64,000 nucleotides of DNA from Streptomyces sp. P3. Lineage in GTDB: Bacteria; Actinomycetota; Actinomycetes; Streptomycetales; Streptomycetaceae. Of the stretch, positions 8,834-19,159 are shown piece after piece. Every line of letters begins with the position of its first letter. The stretch's first letter is position 1. The translations under genes and the position numbers were made by a program. The notes under the pieces are model-generated. The model was not told the DNA's origin. It ran no database searches and saw only the letters and a program-made list of their open reading frames with translations. The stretch spans positions 1,550,001 through 1,614,000 of the forward strand of contig NZ_CP028369.1 in the NCBI RefSeq assembly GCF_003032475.1, read 5' to 3'.

Positions 8834-8884
8834 CCGATCACGGACGTCGGTCGATCACCGACATCGGCCGATCGCGGACGTCGG
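8834..8884 (+). repeat. Three tandem 17-bp repeats upstream of the ArsR-type regulator
   Basis: Three adjacent 17-mers (8834-8850, 8851-8867, 8868-8884) follow the pattern YCGATCRCSGACRTCGG. The first and third differ at one position. The array ends 39 bases before the start codon at 8924, where promoter or operator elements would lie, so it is a candidate autoregulatory operator array. Confidence 0.7.
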
Positions 8885-8923
8885 CCGGGCCGGGGTGTCG
8901 GTGGCGGGGTGCACCATGAGGGC

Positions 8924-10030
8924 ATGAGCCTGCGCATCGACGTCGCCGGGCTGCGGCCGGAGAGGGTCTCCGTCGCGCCCTCGCCCCTGGCCGAGCTCGG
9001 CATGGCGCTGCACGCGCTGGCCGAGCCGGGGCACCATCCCGGCCTGCAGGGCTGGGTCACCGCGGTCACCGCCGGGCTCGACCCGCATCTGGCCGACCGG
9101 ATGTGCGAGGCCGACTTCCTGTGGCGGACGACGTTCTCGGACCTGTTCCTGCCCTGCGCGGGCATCCCGGGCAGAACCGCCCTCCCCGGCGCGACGCTGG
9201 CCGACGAGCTCGACCTCCTGGACAAGCTGACGGACGAACAGTTCGTGGACTGCGCGCTGGAATTCAGCTGCGCGCCCGGTTACGACCTGCCGAGCGCCGG
9301 CGCCCTCTCCGACCCGGAGCTGCGCCGGCGTGCCTTCGACCTGGCCGCCACGCGCGGCCCGCGGCAGGTGCGGTTCACCCGGCGGCTGCTCGACGACCCG
9401 CCACACGTGCGTGCGTGGCTGCGCCAGTTCCTGCGGGACTGCGACGAGGCGTTCTTCGCCGACGTCTGGGCGCGGGTGCGGCTCCCGCTCGCCGCCGACG
9501 CCCGCCTGAAGACGGACCTCCTGCACCGTAAGGGTCTGGCGGAGACGCTCGCCTCCGTCTCCTCTGCCGTGACACTCGACGAGGAGGCCGCGCGGATCAC
9601 CGTCGACAAGCTGGTCGTGGGCCGGAGCACGACGGGGGACGGCGGCCTGCTGCTGGTGCCCACGAGCCTCGGCTGGCCGCACCTGATGGTGCTGCACCGG
9701 TACGGCTGGCAGCCGGTGCTGCACTACCCGGTCGGCTCGCCGGAGCCGGCCGCACCGCCGTCGGTGGAGCAGCTGGCGCTCCGGATGACCGCGCTGTCCC
9801 ATCCCGTCCGTATGCGCATCTGCAGGATGCTGGCCCGCAGCGCGTACACCACGACGGAACTGGCCCGGGTGCACGGCGTGTCGGCTCCCGAGATATCCCG
9901 GCACCTCACGCTGCTGAAGAAGGCGGGCCTGGTCACCACACGCCGGCGCGGCCGGTACCTGCTGCACCAGCTCGACGTCGCGGTGGTGGCCCGGCTGGGC
10001 AGCGATTTCCTGGAGGGAATCCTCCGCTAG
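8924..10030 (+). CDS. DUF5937 protein with C-terminal ArsR-type winged helix
   Basis: The product is 368 residues from ATG 8924. About 250 N-terminal residues resemble the DUF5937 domain that precedes ArsR-type helices in actinomycete regulators (RIDVAGLRPERVSVAPSPLAELGMALHAL at the start). Residues 275-368 form a clear winged helix: LALRMTALSHPVRMRICRMLARSAYTTTELARVHGVSAPEISRHLTLLKKAGLVTTRRRGRYLLHQL. No metal-binding Cys pair is seen in the helix, so it is probably not a classical metal sensor. The tandem repeats just upstream suggest autoregulation. An in-frame GTG at 8909 is an alternative start; neither has a good ribosome site. Confidence 0.8.
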   Translation: MSLRIDVAGLRPERVSVAPSPLAELGMALHALAEPGHHPGLQGWVTAVTAGLDPHLADRMCEADFLWRTTFSDLFLPCAGIPGRTALPGATLADELDLLDKLTDEQFVDCALEFSCAPGYDLPSAGALSDPELRRRAFDLAATRGPRQVRFTRRLLDDPPHVRAWLRQFLRDCDEAFFADVWARVRLPLAADARLKTDLLHRKGLAETLASVSSAVTLDEEAARITVDKLVVGRSTTGDGGLLLVPTSLGWPHLMVLHRYGWQPVLHYPVGSPEPAAPPSVEQLALRMTALSHPVRMRICRMLARSAYTTTELARVHGVSAPEISRHLTLLKKAGLVTTRRRGRYLLHQLDVAVVARLGSDFLEGILR

Positions 10031-10046
10031 CGGGCTGCCCCGACGG

Positions 10047-10679
10047 TCAGTCGAACCGGATGTGCCTCAGACCCACGCCGACCTGCCGCAGCCGGGTCCG
10101 CAGCGCGCCCTCGGTGTGGGGCCTGAGCGTCAGACCGGCCAGGACGGCGATGCGATCGGCCGTCTTCGGCACCGTCGTCTGGTCCGTCCACAGGTGTTCG
10201 GCGAACTCCGGCTCGCGCAGGCGCTGCAGGCAGTGGTCGAGCCGCCGGACGGCCCAGGTCTCCCGGCGCAGCCCCGCGTTCCTTCCCACGGCGAACCCCA
10301 GGAGGTGCCCCGGGCCGCGTTCACGCAGCCGTCGCAAGATCGTCTCCCGTTGGGCGAGGAGCGTGAAGTGACGCACGTCGTGGCCGAGTTCACGCAGCCT
10401 GCCGACGGTCTCGGCGAAGTACACCGGGTCGGTGACGGTCATCGGGGCGACTACCACGCCGTCGTGCTCGCGGAGTGTCAGGTCGAGGACCTCGACGACG
10501 CCCTGCCGCCAGGACGCCAGGTCCTGGAAGTCACCGCGCAGGTCCGGCGGCAGCATGCGACGCAGGCCGAACCCGGCGTGCTCGGGGTCGCACACCACGC
10601 TGCCGGGCAGCCGGCGCCGGATCTCGTAGGCGGTCTGCGTCTTGCCCCCGCCGAAAGGACCGTTGATCCACAGAAGCAT
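10047..10679 (-). CDS. TmrB-like P-loop ATP-binding protein
   Basis: The product is 210 residues and opens MLLWINGPFGGGKTQTAYEIRRRLPG, a Walker A loop at residues 7-14 in the form typical of TmrB, the Bacillus tunicamycin-resistance protein, and related small nucleotide-binding proteins. VVVAPMTVTDPVYF and HFTLLAQRETILRRLRERGPG fit a kinase-like fold. The biochemical activity of the family is unsettled, and tunicamycin resistance cannot be assumed. The gene faces the ArsR-type regulator, 16 bases tail to tail. The 218 bases upstream of its start contain an AT-richer stretch (10830-10897) likely to hold the promoter. Confidence 0.7.
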   Translation of the reverse strand: MLLWINGPFGGGKTQTAYEIRRRLPGSVVCDPEHAGFGLRRMLPPDLRGDFQDLASWRQGVVEVLDLTLREHDGVVVAPMTVTDPVYFAETVGRLRELGHDVRHFTLLAQRETILRRLRERGPGHLLGFAVGRNAGLRRETWAVRRLDHCLQRLREPEFAEHLWTDQTTVPKTADRIAVLAGLTLRPHTEGALRTRLRQVGVGLRHIRFD

Positions 10680-10897
10680 GCGCAGACCCTAGTGCGGGCC
10701 CGGCCCGGTCCGACGGAGAGACCCCGAGCCGAGCCGTGCCCGTGACGAAGGGCGGGACGCGGCCTCTGTGAACAGAACACCTAGAAGACCGATGAAGATC
10801 TCGCTCCGGCCGCCCGACTCGCCCTGGATTGCCGGTAAATGTCAATCGCCGTCAACCGGTGCAAGCCAGGCGCAATTTCAAGATCTTCAGGGCACTT

Positions 10898-11566
10898 CTA
10901 GTGGCCGCCGGCCCGGACGAGGCCCGTTTCGTAGGCCAGCACAACCACCTGGACGCGGTCGCGCAGGCCGAGCTTGGTGAGGATGCGTCCCACGTGGGTC
11001 TTGACGGTCGCCTCGGAGAGCACCAGCCGGGCCGCGATCTCCCCGTTGGACAGCCCCTGGGCCACCAGCACCATCACCTCGCGTTCGCGCTCCGTGAGCC
11101 GCTCCAGTTCCTTGTGCCGGGGCTCGCCTCCGGTCGCGGGCAGCATCGGCGCGAACCGGTCCAGGAGGCGGCGGGTGGTGGAGGGCGCGACCACCGCGTC
11201 ACCGCTGTGCACGGAGCGGATCGCGGCGAGCAGCTCGCCCGGCGGGACGTCCTTGAGCATGAAGCCGGAAGCGCCCGCCTTCAGCCCGGAGAACGCGTAC
11301 TCGTCGAGGTCGAAGGTGGTCAGGATCAGCACCTTCGGAGGGTCGGGCTGCTCGCAGATGCGCCGGGTGGCCTCCACGCCGTCCAGCTTCGGCATCCGGA
11401 CGTCCATCAGCACGACGTCCACCTCCGTCGACCGCACCACCTGAAGGGCCTCGACGCCGTCGCCCGCCTCCGCCACGACCTCCATGTCCGGCTGGGCGGC
11501 GAGCACCATCCGGAACCCGGTGCGCAGCAGCACCTGGTCGTCGACGAGCATCACGCGGATCGTCAT
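10898..11566 (-). CDS. NarL/FixJ-family response regulator
   Basis: A DNA-binding two-component output protein of 222 residues. The receiver domain has acidic residues D9/D10, the phosphoryl acceptor D55 (VVLMDVRMP) and K105 (FMLKD). The LuxR-type helix-turn-helix lies near the C-terminus (LTEREREVMVLVAQGLSNGEIAARLVLSEATVKTHVGRILTKLGL). ATG at 11564-11566 follows a strong GAAGAGG ribosome site. A longer frame would add 28 unconserved residues. It lies 123 bases downstream of its partner kinase in the same direction. The target genes are unknown. Confidence 0.95.
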   Translation of the reverse strand: MTIRVMLVDDQVLLRTGFRMVLAAQPDMEVVAEAGDGVEALQVVRSTEVDVVLMDVRMPKLDGVEATRRICEQPDPPKVLILTTFDLDEYAFSGLKAGASGFMLKDVPPGELLAAIRSVHSGDAVVAPSTTRRLLDRFAPMLPATGGEPRHKELERLTEREREVMVLVAQGLSNGEIAARLVLSEATVKTHVGRILTKLGLRDRVQVVVLAYETGLVRAGGH

Positions 11567-11689
11567 CGAGTCCTCTTCCGTTCTTCTGTCGGGGGAGCGT
11601 GGGACGGAGCGGTCGGGTTGGTGCGGTCGGGGTTGGTGCGGGCGGTTCACGGGGGCGTGACAGGTGTCAACGAAGGGCGTGCGTCAGCG

Positions 11690-12895
11690 TCAATGCGCCG
11701 GTTTGAGCGGGAGGAGGGCGCTGATCCGGAATCCTCCGCCCGGTCGCGGGCCCGCGTCCAGGGTGCCGCCCACCATGCCGACCCGTTCGCGCATGCCGAT
11801 CAGCCCGTGACCGGCGCCGTCGGCCCCGCCCTCCTCGTACAGCTCGTGCGGGGCGCCCTTGCCGTCGTCCTCCACGAGCAGCCCGAGACCGTCGTCGAAG
11901 TAGACCAGGCGGACGCTCGCGCCCGTGTTCGGCCCGCCGTGCTTGCGCGTGTTGGTCAGCGCCTCCTGCACGATGCGGTACGCCGTCAGCTCGACTCCGC
12001 TGGGCAGCGGCCGGGGCGTGCCCTCGACCTTGAAGTCCACGGGCAGGCCCGAGCCGCGGCACTGCTCGACCAGGTCCTCGATCTGCTCGACGTCCGGCTG
12101 CGGCACGTACTCGCCCCCCTCCTGGTGCTCGCCGGTGCGCAGCACGCCCAGCAGCCGGCGCATCTCGGCCAGGGCCTGGCGGCCGGTGGAGGAGATGGTC
12201 TCCAGGGCCGCCTTCGCCTGGTCGGGCGCGGCGTCCAGGACGTAGGCGGCGCCGTCGGCCTGCACCACCATCACCGACACGTTGTGCGCGACGACGTCGT
12301 GCAGCTCGCGCGCGATGCGGGCGCGCTCGGCGGCGACGGCGACCTTCGCCTGCGCCTCGCGCTCCTTCTCCAGACGGGCCGCGCGCTCCTCCAGCTGGGC
12401 GAAGTACGCGCGGCGGGTGCGCATGGAGTCGCCGAGCACCCAGGCGAACGCGAACGGCACCGTCAGGAAGACCACGGCCGCGAGGTTGCCCAACACGCCC
12501 GAGGCCTCGTTCGGCCAGCGCAGCTGGGCGGCGGTGGCCGCGCTCAGGCCCATCACGAGCGCCAGCCGGGACGCCCACCGGGCGCCGTTCGCCGCGACCG
12601 TGTAGACGATCACCAGCAGGGCGAAGTCGGCGGCGTTGGTCGAGACGTTCAGTACCAGCTGCGCCAGCCCCAGTGCGGAGGCCAGCAGCAGCATCTTCTC
12701 GGGCAGCCGCCTGCGCAGCGCGATGACCAGGCAGAGCAGAAGCACGACGGGCACGTACAGCGCCATGGAGTCGGTGCCTCCGCGCTGGTCCCGGCCGGCG
12801 GTTCCGGCCGCGACAGAGATCCCGAAGAGGACGAGGGCCCAGAAGCCGTCGACCCCGGTCGGGTTTCTGCGGAGGAAGTCATAGAGGCGCTGCAC
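11690..12895 (-). CDS. Two-component sensor histidine kinase (HisKA_3 type)
   Basis: A membrane kinase of 401 residues with about five or six hydrophobic segments in the first 155 residues and very short extracellular loops, which suggests sensing within the membrane. A coiled coil at 160-190 leads to the phospho-acceptor motif RIARELHDVVAHNVSVMVVQA with H199. The ATPase domain follows (ELTAYRIVQEALTNTRKHG as N box, GHGLIGMRERVGMVGG as G box). GTG at 12893-12895 is the start. It partners the response regulator downstream. The intervening 123 bases contain short direct repeats of gttggtgcg. Confidence 0.93.
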   Translation of the reverse strand: MQRLYDFLRRNPTGVDGFWALVLFGISVAAGTAGRDQRGGTDSMALYVPVVLLLCLVIALRRRLPEKMLLLASALGLAQLVLNVSTNAADFALLVIVYTVAANGARWASRLALVMGLSAATAAQLRWPNEASGVLGNLAAVVFLTVPFAFAWVLGDSMRTRRAYFAQLEERAARLEKEREAQAKVAVAAERARIARELHDVVAHNVSVMVVQADGAAYVLDAAPDQAKAALETISSTGRQALAEMRRLLGVLRTGEHQEGGEYVPQPDVEQIEDLVEQCRGSGLPVDFKVEGTPRPLPSGVELTAYRIVQEALTNTRKHGGPNTGASVRLVYFDDGLGLLVEDDGKGAPHELYEEGGADGAGHGLIGMRERVGMVGGTLDAGPRPGGGFRISALLPLKPAH

Positions 12896-13061
12896 GTAAC
12901 CCAGCGTAGGGAAGCCCGACGCGTGCGGGGGTCAACCGGAGGGTCGATCCGGTGGGGGCGCGTGTACTCCGCAAGGTGGATGCCGTGATCACCTTTACGC
13001 CTGTCCGTATGCCCGGTCCGTCCGCCTAGTCTGTCCGGATGGACGAGGTCTGGCGGACGAG

Positions 13062-14384
13062 GTGAGCGCCTCGGGCGAGTGGCGCGGCTGGCGCGCGGCG
13101 ACGCAGGCCGCGCTGTACGGAGCGGGCGATGAGGGCGCCCCGGGCGCGACGGACGTGACGCGCCCGGCTGACCTGACGTGTCCGAGGCGTCCGGCGGGTC
13201 CGACAGGCCCGGCGGGTCCGGCAGATCCGGCGGCGTCCACGGAAGCGCCGGCTTCGACGGGAACGCCGGGCTCGGGCGGCTCGACGGAGGGCTTCTACCG
13301 GCGGCCCGAGGGTCCCGCCGGACACTTCCGCACGTCCGTGCACGCCTCGCCGCTCTTCGCCGAGGCCGTGGCCCGCCTGCTGTGCCGGGTGGACGAGGCG
13401 TTGGGCCGGCCCGAGTCGCTCGACTTCGTCGACATGGCCGCCGGCCGGGGCGAACTGGTCGCCGCGGTGCTGGCGGCGCTGCCCGCCGACGTGCGCTCCC
13501 GCACACGCGCGTACGCCGTCGAGATCGCCGACCGCCCCGAGGGGCTCGCTCACCGGATCGCGTGGCTCCGCGAGCCGCCGCCGGCCGTCACCGGGCTGCT
13601 GTTCGCCAACGAGTGGCTGGACAACGTCCCCGTCGAGGTCGCCGAGGTCGACTCCGCGGGGGTGGCGCGACTGGTCCTCGTCAGGGAGGACGGGACGGAG
13701 CGGCTCGGGGAACCGGTGTCGGGAGCGGAGGCGGACTGGCTGGCGCGCTGGTGGCCGTCGGGGGGCGAGGAGGGTCAGCGGGCCGAGATCGGGCTGCCCA
13801 GGGACCTGGCGTGGGCGTCGGCCGTGGCCTGTGTCGGACGGGGGCTCGCGGTGGCGGTGGACTACGCGCACACCGCGGACGCCCGCCCGCCGTACGGGAC
13901 CCTCACCGGGTTCCGGGACGGACGCGAGACCGCGCCCGTGCCGGACGGGTCCTGCGACATCACGGCCCACGTGGCGCTGGACGCGTGCGCGCAGGCGGGA
14001 GCGGGAGCCGCGGCGCGGACGCACCCGCCGCACACGCTTCCCGGCTCGTCCTCGCGCCTCACCACCGGCACGCACCCCGGCTCCCGCGCGATGGCGGGCC
14101 CAGCGGCGCGCACCGGCACACGCCTGCTCACCCAGCGCGCCGCACTGCACGCCCTGGGCCTCTCGGGCGCACGCCCCCCGCTCGCACTCGCCTCCACCGA
14201 CCCCGCCGCATACGTGCGCGCCCTCGTGAGCGCCGGAGCGGCCGGCGAACTCACCGCGCCGGGCGGCCTGGGCGGCTTCGGCTGGCTGGTCCAGCCGGTC
14301 GGCATCCCGAACCCGCTGGTCGCACGGCCGGGCCCGGACGCCGTGGCGGACCCGGAGACCGCCCCGGCGCCCGAAGCCGGCTGA
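13062..14384 (+). CDS. SAM-dependent methyltransferase, MidA/NDUFAF7 family
   Basis: The product is 440 residues. [14 protein letters not shown] (88-101) matches the family substrate-loop signature, [17 protein letters not shown] (124-140) is the SAM-binding loop, and [15 protein letters not shown] is the NEWLD segment. NDUFAF7, the mitochondrial member, dimethylates an arginine of complex I subunit NDUFS2, the NuoD homologue. A solitary nuoD paralogue lies immediately downstream, tail to tail. Residues 24-75 are a Pro/Gly/Thr-rich insertion absent from the core fold. GTG 13062 is preceded by GGACGAG. An ATG at 13039 reaches a stop in eight codons. Confidence 0.88.
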   Translation: MSASGEWRGWRAATQAALYGAGDEGAPGATDVTRPADLTCPRRPAGPTGPAGPADPAASTEAPASTGTPGSGGSTEGFYRRPEGPAGHFRTSVHASPLFAEAVARLLCRVDEALGRPESLDFVDMAAGRGELVAAVLAALPADVRSRTRAYAVEIADRPEGLAHRIAWLREPPPAVTGLLFANEWLDNVPVEVAEVDSAGVARLVLVREDGTERLGEPVSGAEADWLARWWPSGGEEGQRAEIGLPRDLAWASAVACVGRGLAVAVDYAHTADARPPYGTLTGFRDGRETAPVPDGSCDITAHVALDACAQAGAGAAARTHPPHTLPGSSSRLTTGTHPGSRAMAGPAARTGTRLLTQRAALHALGLSGARPPLALASTDPAAYVRALVSAGAAGELTAPGGLGGFGWLVQPVGIPNPLVARPGPDAVADPETAPAPEAG

Positions 14385-14514
14385 CCGTCCCCGGGCCTGC
14401 CGCGCCCCGGGCGACCGTCGGCCGGCCGGCCGGAGCGGCGCATGTGCGCGCCGCGCGACCGCGTGACGCCCCGGGGGCGCGGGGGCGCCGTGGCCCGGGG
14501 GCCTGACGGCCCGG

Positions 14515-15666
14515 CTATTTGTCGATGTCTCCCACCACGAAGAACATCGACCCCAGGATGGCCACCATGTCCGCGACCAGCGTGCCGGGCAGCAGTTCGG
14601 TGAGCGCCTGGATGTTGTTGTACGACGCCGAGCGCAGCTTCAGCCGGTACGGCGTCTTCTCGCCCTTGCTGACGAGGTAGTAGCCGTTGATGCCGAGGGG
14701 GTTCTCGGTCCACGCGTACGTGTGCCCCTCGGGTGCCTTGAGGACCTTCGGCAGCCGTTGGTTGATCGGGCCGGGCGGCAGGTCGGCGAGACGGTCCAGG
14801 CAGGCGTCCGCGAGCGCGAGCGCGTTGTACGTCTGCTCCAGGAGGCACTCGAAGCGGGCGAGACAGTCGCCCTCGGTACGCGTCACCACCTTCAGGGTGT
14901 CCTGCAGCTCCCCGTAGGCGAGATACGGCTCGTCCCTGCGCAGGTCGAAGTCGACGCCCGAGCCGCGCGCGATCGGCCCGCTCACGCCGTAGGCGTGCAC
15001 GTGCTCCGGCGCGAGGACGCCGACGTCCCGCGTGCGCCCGCGGAAGATCTCGTTGCCGAGCACGAGGTCGTCGAAGACGTCCATACGGGAGCGCACGGCG
15101 GCGACCGCCCCGCGTGCGCGGGAGGCCCAGCCGGCCGGCACGTCCTCCTTGAGGCCGCCGACGCGGTTGAACATGTAGTGCATGCGTCCGCCGGAGACCT
15201 CCTCCATCACGTTCTGCAGCACCTCGCGCTCACGGAAGGCGTAGAACACGGGCGTGATGCCGCCGAGCTCCAGCGGGTAGGACCCGAGGAACATCAGGTG
15301 GTTGAGCACCCGGTTCAGCTCGGCGAGCAGCGTGCGGGTCCACACTGCGCGCTCGGGGACCTCCATGCCGAGCATCCGCTCCACCGCCAGGACCACGCCC
15401 AGCTCGTTGGAGAACGCCGACAGCCAGTCGTGACGGTTGGCCAGCATGACGATCTGCCGGTAGTCGCGGGCCTCGAACAGCTTCTCCGCGCCGCGGTGCA
15501 TGTAGCCGATCACCGGCTCCGCGTGCTGGATGCGCTCGCCGTCCAGCACGAGCCGCAGCCGCAGCACACCGTGCGTGGAGGGGTGCTGGGGGCCGATGTT
15601 GAGCACCATGTCGGTGCTCTCCGCGGCGCCGCCGATCCCGACCGTGGTCTCCGTCGTGGGAGTCAT
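14515..15666 (-). CDS. nuoD: Solitary NADH-quinone oxidoreductase subunit D paralogue
   Basis: This 383-residue product resembles the 49-kDa (NuoD) subunit of complex I, which helps form the quinone site. [47 protein letters not shown] and the C-terminal [19 protein letters not shown] are all family hallmarks. No other nuo gene is nearby, so it is a stand-alone copy outside the usual nuoA-N operon. It may serve an alternative complex or be a relic. ATG at 15664-15666 has GGGGAG nine bases upstream; a much longer frame through the PH-gene region is not real. It faces the MidA-type methyltransferase and is divergent from the PH genes by only 31 bases. Confidence 0.92.
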   Translation of the reverse strand: MTPTTETTVGIGGAAESTDMVLNIGPQHPSTHGVLRLRLVLDGERIQHAEPVIGYMHRGAEKLFEARDYRQIVMLANRHDWLSAFSNELGVVLAVERMLGMEVPERAVWTRTLLAELNRVLNHLMFLGSYPLELGGITPVFYAFREREVLQNVMEEVSGGRMHYMFNRVGGLKEDVPAGWASRARGAVAAVRSRMDVFDDLVLGNEIFRGRTRDVGVLAPEHVHAYGVSGPIARGSGVDFDLRRDEPYLAYGELQDTLKVVTRTEGDCLARFECLLEQTYNALALADACLDRLADLPPGPINQRLPKVLKAPEGHTYAWTENPLGINGYYLVSKGEKTPYRLKLRSASYNNIQALTELLPGTLVADMVAILGSMFFVVGDIDK

Positions 15667-15697
15667 GGCACCAGTCTCCCCTACGTACGCTGGGCCC

Positions 15698-16210
15698 ATG
15701 GAGACGGGGAGCCCGGTGAGCCCGGGGGGCGCGGGGCCGGCGGAGGCCGGACCGCAGTGGACCGGGCTGCCGCTCGCACTGCTGAGGATGCGGCGGCTGC
15801 TGCTGGTGGTGTGGCTGGTGCCGGCCGCCGTCGGCACCGGGCTGCTGCTCGGCCTGCTCGTCGGCCCCGGGTGGGCCGCGTTCGCGCTGCTGCCGCTGGC
15901 CGGCATCGGCTGGGGCTGGGTGCTGCTCGGCCGCAACTGGCGCTCCTGGCGGTACGCGGAGCGGGCCGACGACCTGCTGATCAGCCGGGGCGTGCTGTGG
16001 CACGAGGAGACCGTCGTGCCGTACGGGCGCATGCAGCTCGTCGAGGTCACCTCCGGCCCCGTCGAGCGCCGCTTCGGGCTGGCCGGCGTCCAACTGCACA
16101 CCGCGGCCGCCGCGACCGACGCGGCGATCCCGGGGCTCGACCCCGCCGAGGCGGAACGGCTGCGCGACCGGCTCACCGAACTCGGCGAGGCCCGATCGGC
16201 GGGGCTGTGA
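15698..16210 (+). CDS. PH-domain membrane protein, YdbS-like
   Basis: The product is 170 residues. Two adjacent hydrophobic helices at about 34-75 ([38 protein letters not shown]) precede a bacterial PH domain ([48 protein letters not shown]). The Bacillus YdbS/YdbT pair, with this architecture, has been linked to resistance to certain bacteriocins; the general function is unknown. Its stop codon overlaps the start of the next gene as GTGA, so the two are coupled and probably form a complex. Confidence 0.88.
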   Translation: METGSPVSPGGAGPAEAGPQWTGLPLALLRMRRLLLVVWLVPAAVGTGLLLGLLVGPGWAAFALLPLAGIGWGWVLLGRNWRSWRYAERADDLLISRGVLWHEETVVPYGRMQLVEVTSGPVERRFGLAGVQLHTAAAATDAAIPGLDPAEAERLRDRLTELGEARSAGL

Positions 16211-17568
16211 CGGAACCGGGCGTGGAGGACGGCGTGCCGCGGGCGCCCGGCGGATCGGGAGCTGGTCCGGCGCCGCTCGCCGCCGAACGCCGGCTGCATC
16301 CCGTGACGCCGTTCCGACGGGCCTGGGCGCCCGTCGCCGTCCTCGTCGGCTGGGCGGTGCACGACCCGAACCAGGCGCAGGAGCAGCTCACCCGGCTGAC
16401 CACGACGACGCTGCTGATCGCGCTCGCCGTCCTCGTCCCCGCGTCCTCCCTCTACGGCTTTCTGACCTGGTGGTTCACCCATTTCGCGGTGACCGACGGC
16501 GAGCTGCGCATCCGGACCGGGCTGCTGTTCCGGCGCACCGCGCACATCCGGCTGGAACGCATCCAGGCGGTCGACGTCAGTCAGCCGCTGCTGGCCCGCG
16601 TCGCGGGCGTGGCGAAACTGCGGCTGGACGTGGTCGGCGCCGAGAAGAAGGACGAACTCGCGTTCCTGGGCGAGGAGGAGGCCCGCGCGCTGCGGGCCGA
16701 GCTCCTCGCCCGCGCGGCGGGCTTCGCCCCGGAGGCGGCGCGTGAGATGGGCGAAGCGCCCGCGCGCGAGGTGCTGCGGGTGCCGGCGCGCGAGCTCGCG
16801 ATCGCGCTGGCGCTGACGGGCGCCAGCTGGGGCGCGCTGGCCGCCGCGCTCGTCGTGCCGCCCGTGCTGTGGCTGGCCACCCACAGTGTGTGGACGGTCC
16901 TGGCGACCGGGGTGCCGCTGCTGGGCGCAGCCGGTGCGAGCAGCGTGGGACGGTTCGTCGGCGAGTACGACTGGACGGTCGGCGAGTCGCCGGACGGGTT
17001 GCGGATCGACCACGGCCTGCTGGACCGCACGCACGAGACGGTGCCGCCCGGGCGGGTGCAGACCGTGCGGATCGTCCGGCCGCTGCTGTGGCGGCGGCGC
17101 CGCTGGGTGCGCGTCGAGCTGGACGTGGCCGGCTCCGCCAACTCCGTGCTCGTGCCGGTCGCCCCGTACGAGGCCGCGGAGGTCGTCGTCGCGCGCGTGC
17201 TGCCCGGGGCGGTCGTCCCGGCCGACGCGTCGCTGGAGCGCCCGCCGCGCCGGGCCGGACGGTGCGTGCCGTTGTGGTGGCGGGGGTACGGCATCACGGT
17301 CACGGACACCGTGTTCGCCGCCCGGCACGGCCTGCTGCGCCGCCGTCTGTCGCTGGTGCCGCACGCCAAGGTCCAGAGCGTGCGGCTGACGCAGGGGCCC
17401 TGGCAGCGCCTCTGGGGCCTCGCCGACGTCCATGTGGACACGGGGGCAGGAAAGACCGTCACGGCCCGCCTGAGGGACGCGCAGGAGGCCGCGCGACTGC
17501 TCGAGGGTCAGGCCGAACGGTCTCGGACCGGGCGCCGCGACTCCCGGCCCGACCGGTGGATGACATGA
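16207..17568 (+). CDS. PH-domain membrane protein, YdbT-like
   Basis: The product is 453 residues, starting at GTG 16207 inside the stop of the preceding gene. It contains repeated bacterial PH domains interleaved with membrane helices: [49 protein letters not shown] (about 100-150), [49 protein letters not shown] (about 262-310) and a third, [50 protein letters not shown] (about 365-415). Hydrophobic pairs lie near 45-85 and 198-240. This is the standard partner of YdbS-like proteins. Confidence 0.88.
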   Translation: MTEPGVEDGVPRAPGGSGAGPAPLAAERRLHPVTPFRRAWAPVAVLVGWAVHDPNQAQEQLTRLTTTTLLIALAVLVPASSLYGFLTWWFTHFAVTDGELRIRTGLLFRRTAHIRLERIQAVDVSQPLLARVAGVAKLRLDVVGAEKKDELAFLGEEEARALRAELLARAAGFAPEAAREMGEAPAREVLRVPARELAIALALTGASWGALAAALVVPPVLWLATHSVWTVLATGVPLLGAAGASSVGRFVGEYDWTVGESPDGLRIDHGLLDRTHETVPPGRVQTVRIVRPLLWRRRRWVRVELDVAGSANSVLVPVAPYEAAEVVVARVLPGAVVPADASLERPPRRAGRCVPLWWRGYGITVTDTVFAARHGLLRRRLSLVPHAKVQSVRLTQGPWQRLWGLADVHVDTGAGKTVTARLRDAQEAARLLEGQAERSRTGRRDSRPDRWMT

Positions 17569-17623
17569 CCCGCTCGCCCTGACCGCACGCCGTCCGGGTC
17601 CGAGCGGTGGCGCGGCAGCGGCG

Positions 17624-19159
17624 TCAGGAGACGGCGCTGCGCAGCTGCTGGAGGTCGATCTGTTCCGTCTCGTCGTGGGCGGTCAGGTCGATCACCTGGC
17701 CGACTCCGCGCGACGCCTCGCCCGCCGGCTTGAACGCCGCCTCGGACTCGGCCTTGTGCAGCGCGAGGGCCTCCTGGCCGACGACGTCCGCCAAATCCTC
17801 GTTCTGGACGGCTTCGAGGGCGTCCGGCGCCGACTCGCTCTTGGTGCCGAAGAAGTCGAACCCGCCTTCCGCCGTCGGGCGCCGCACCGGCTGAGCGGTC
17901 GGCACGACGGCCACGGCGGTGGGCACCGCGAAGTGACCGGACGGCGGCCGCACGGGGGCGGCGGGACGCGGCACGAGCGCGCCGGCCGCACCCGCCGCAG
18001 CCTCGACGGCGGCGGGGGCGGTGGGTGCCGGGGCGGCGCCGGGCTCCGGGTCCAGTGGCGGCTCGGGCTGCGGCGCGGTCCGCGCGGCGAGCGGCTCCTC
18101 AGGGGACCCGACGGCTTCCGGCGCGCCGGCCGGTGCGCCGGGGTGCTCGCTCTCCGTGGCGATCCCCGGGGCCGAGTTCTCCCACGGCGCCTCGTTCTCC
18201 GGCGCCGCTTCGTGCGAGGCCTCGACGTCCTGTGAGGTCCTGTCGTCCTGCGTGACCTCGACGTCCTGCGGTGTCTCGTCGTCGGCTGCCGGATGGGGGG
18301 CGGTCGCGCGCGCGTGCTCGTCGACCGCCTCGGGCTTCCCCTGCGCCTCGTCCTCCGGGGCGGCGTTCGCGTCGGCGCCGGCGGCTCCGGCCTCCGCGGA
18401 GGCCGCCCGCGCGGGCTCCTCCCCGGCACAGTCAGCGGCGAGGTCCCCGGCGAGGTCCTGGCCCTTCGCGGATTCGCCGCCGTCGGTGTCCAACCGCGCC
18501 AGAGCGGCCTGCGCCCGCAGCCACAGCTTCGAGCCCTCGGGCGAGAAGACCGCCGAGAACCGCAAAACGTCCTCGCGGGGCTCACCCGACCCGGCCGCGG
18601 CCGACTCCGCCGCCTCGGCCGACTCCGCGCCTTCGGCGGCGTCCGCAACCTTGACGTCGCGATCCTCGGTGGCCTCGCTCGCGGGCGGGCCGGGCAGCGC
18701 GGGCACCGCCTCTATCTCGAGCAGACGGCGGCCCTCCAGGGCGCTGGCCCGCTCGGTCTCCGCGGTGGCGTAGCGGCGCAGCAGCGCCGCGTGCTCGTTG
18801 CGCAGGCCGGCGAGTTCGGCGCGCTTGGCCCGCAGCCGCTGCTCCAGCTTGACCCGCAGCTCACGCGACTCGTCGAGGTCGCTCTCCAGTTCGGCGACCC
18901 GTTCCTCGTAACGCCACTCGTCACTGGCACGCGCGCGCGTGAGGTCGGCGACGTGCTTTCCGGCCTGCATGTCCCAGCGGCGCATCACGACCGCGCCGAC
19001 GATCGCCGTGACCGCGGCCGCCGCCGCCAGACCACGGAGAGTCGTCTGTTGCGTGAACACCCAGGGGCCGAGAGCGCAGACAAGGGAGACGCCTGCGATC
19101 ACCGAGGGGGGCAGCAGCCTGTGCAGAGGCGGGGAATGACGGTGACGTCCACGTGGCAT
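17624..19159 (-). CDS. Membrane-anchored coiled-coil protein with long acidic disordered tail
   Basis: The product is 511 residues from ATG 19157-19159. Two membrane helices lie at about 17-60 ([32 protein letters not shown]). They are followed by a predicted coiled coil at about 70-150 ([46 protein letters not shown]). The rest is an Ala/Glu/Asp/Pro-rich region with [14 protein letters not shown]-type repeats and a conserved-looking C-terminal end ([13 protein letters not shown]). The architecture recalls structural cell-envelope proteins, but I do not recognise a family. The 259 bases between this gene and the esterase gene hold only its presumed promoter. Confidence 0.75.
   Translation of the reverse strand: MPRGRHRHSPPLHRLLPPSVIAGVSLVCALGPWVFTQQTTLRGLAAAAAVTAIVGAVVMRRWDMQAGKHVADLTRARASDEWRYEERVAELESDLDESRELRVKLEQRLRAKRAELAGLRNEHAALLRRYATAETERASALEGRRLLEIEAVPALPGPPASEATEDRDVKVADAAEGAESAEAAESAAAGSGEPREDVLRFSAVFSPEGSKLWLRAQAALARLDTDGGESAKGQDLAGDLAADCAGEEPARAASAEAGAAGADANAAPEDEAQGKPEAVDEHARATAPHPAADDETPQDVEVTQDDRTSQDVEASHEAAPENEAPWENSAPGIATESEHPGAPAGAPEAVGSPEEPLAARTAPQPEPPLDPEPGAAPAPTAPAAVEAAAGAAGALVPRPAAPVRPPSGHFAVPTAVAVVPTAQPVRRPTAEGGFDFFGTKSESAPDALEAVQNEDLADVVGQEALALHKAESEAAFKPAGEASRGVGQVIDLTAHDETEQIDLQQLRSAVS

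Noticed and set aside
10680..10897. TTGACG and TTGACA hexamers on the minus strand near 10835-10860 as promoter for the TmrB-like gene
   Set aside because: No convincing -10 box at 16-18 bases, so I did not call a promoter.
14722..16206. Upstream extension of the YdbT-type frame through the nuoD region
   Set aside because: The frame is open only by composition; the real start is GTG 16207, overlapping the previous stop.
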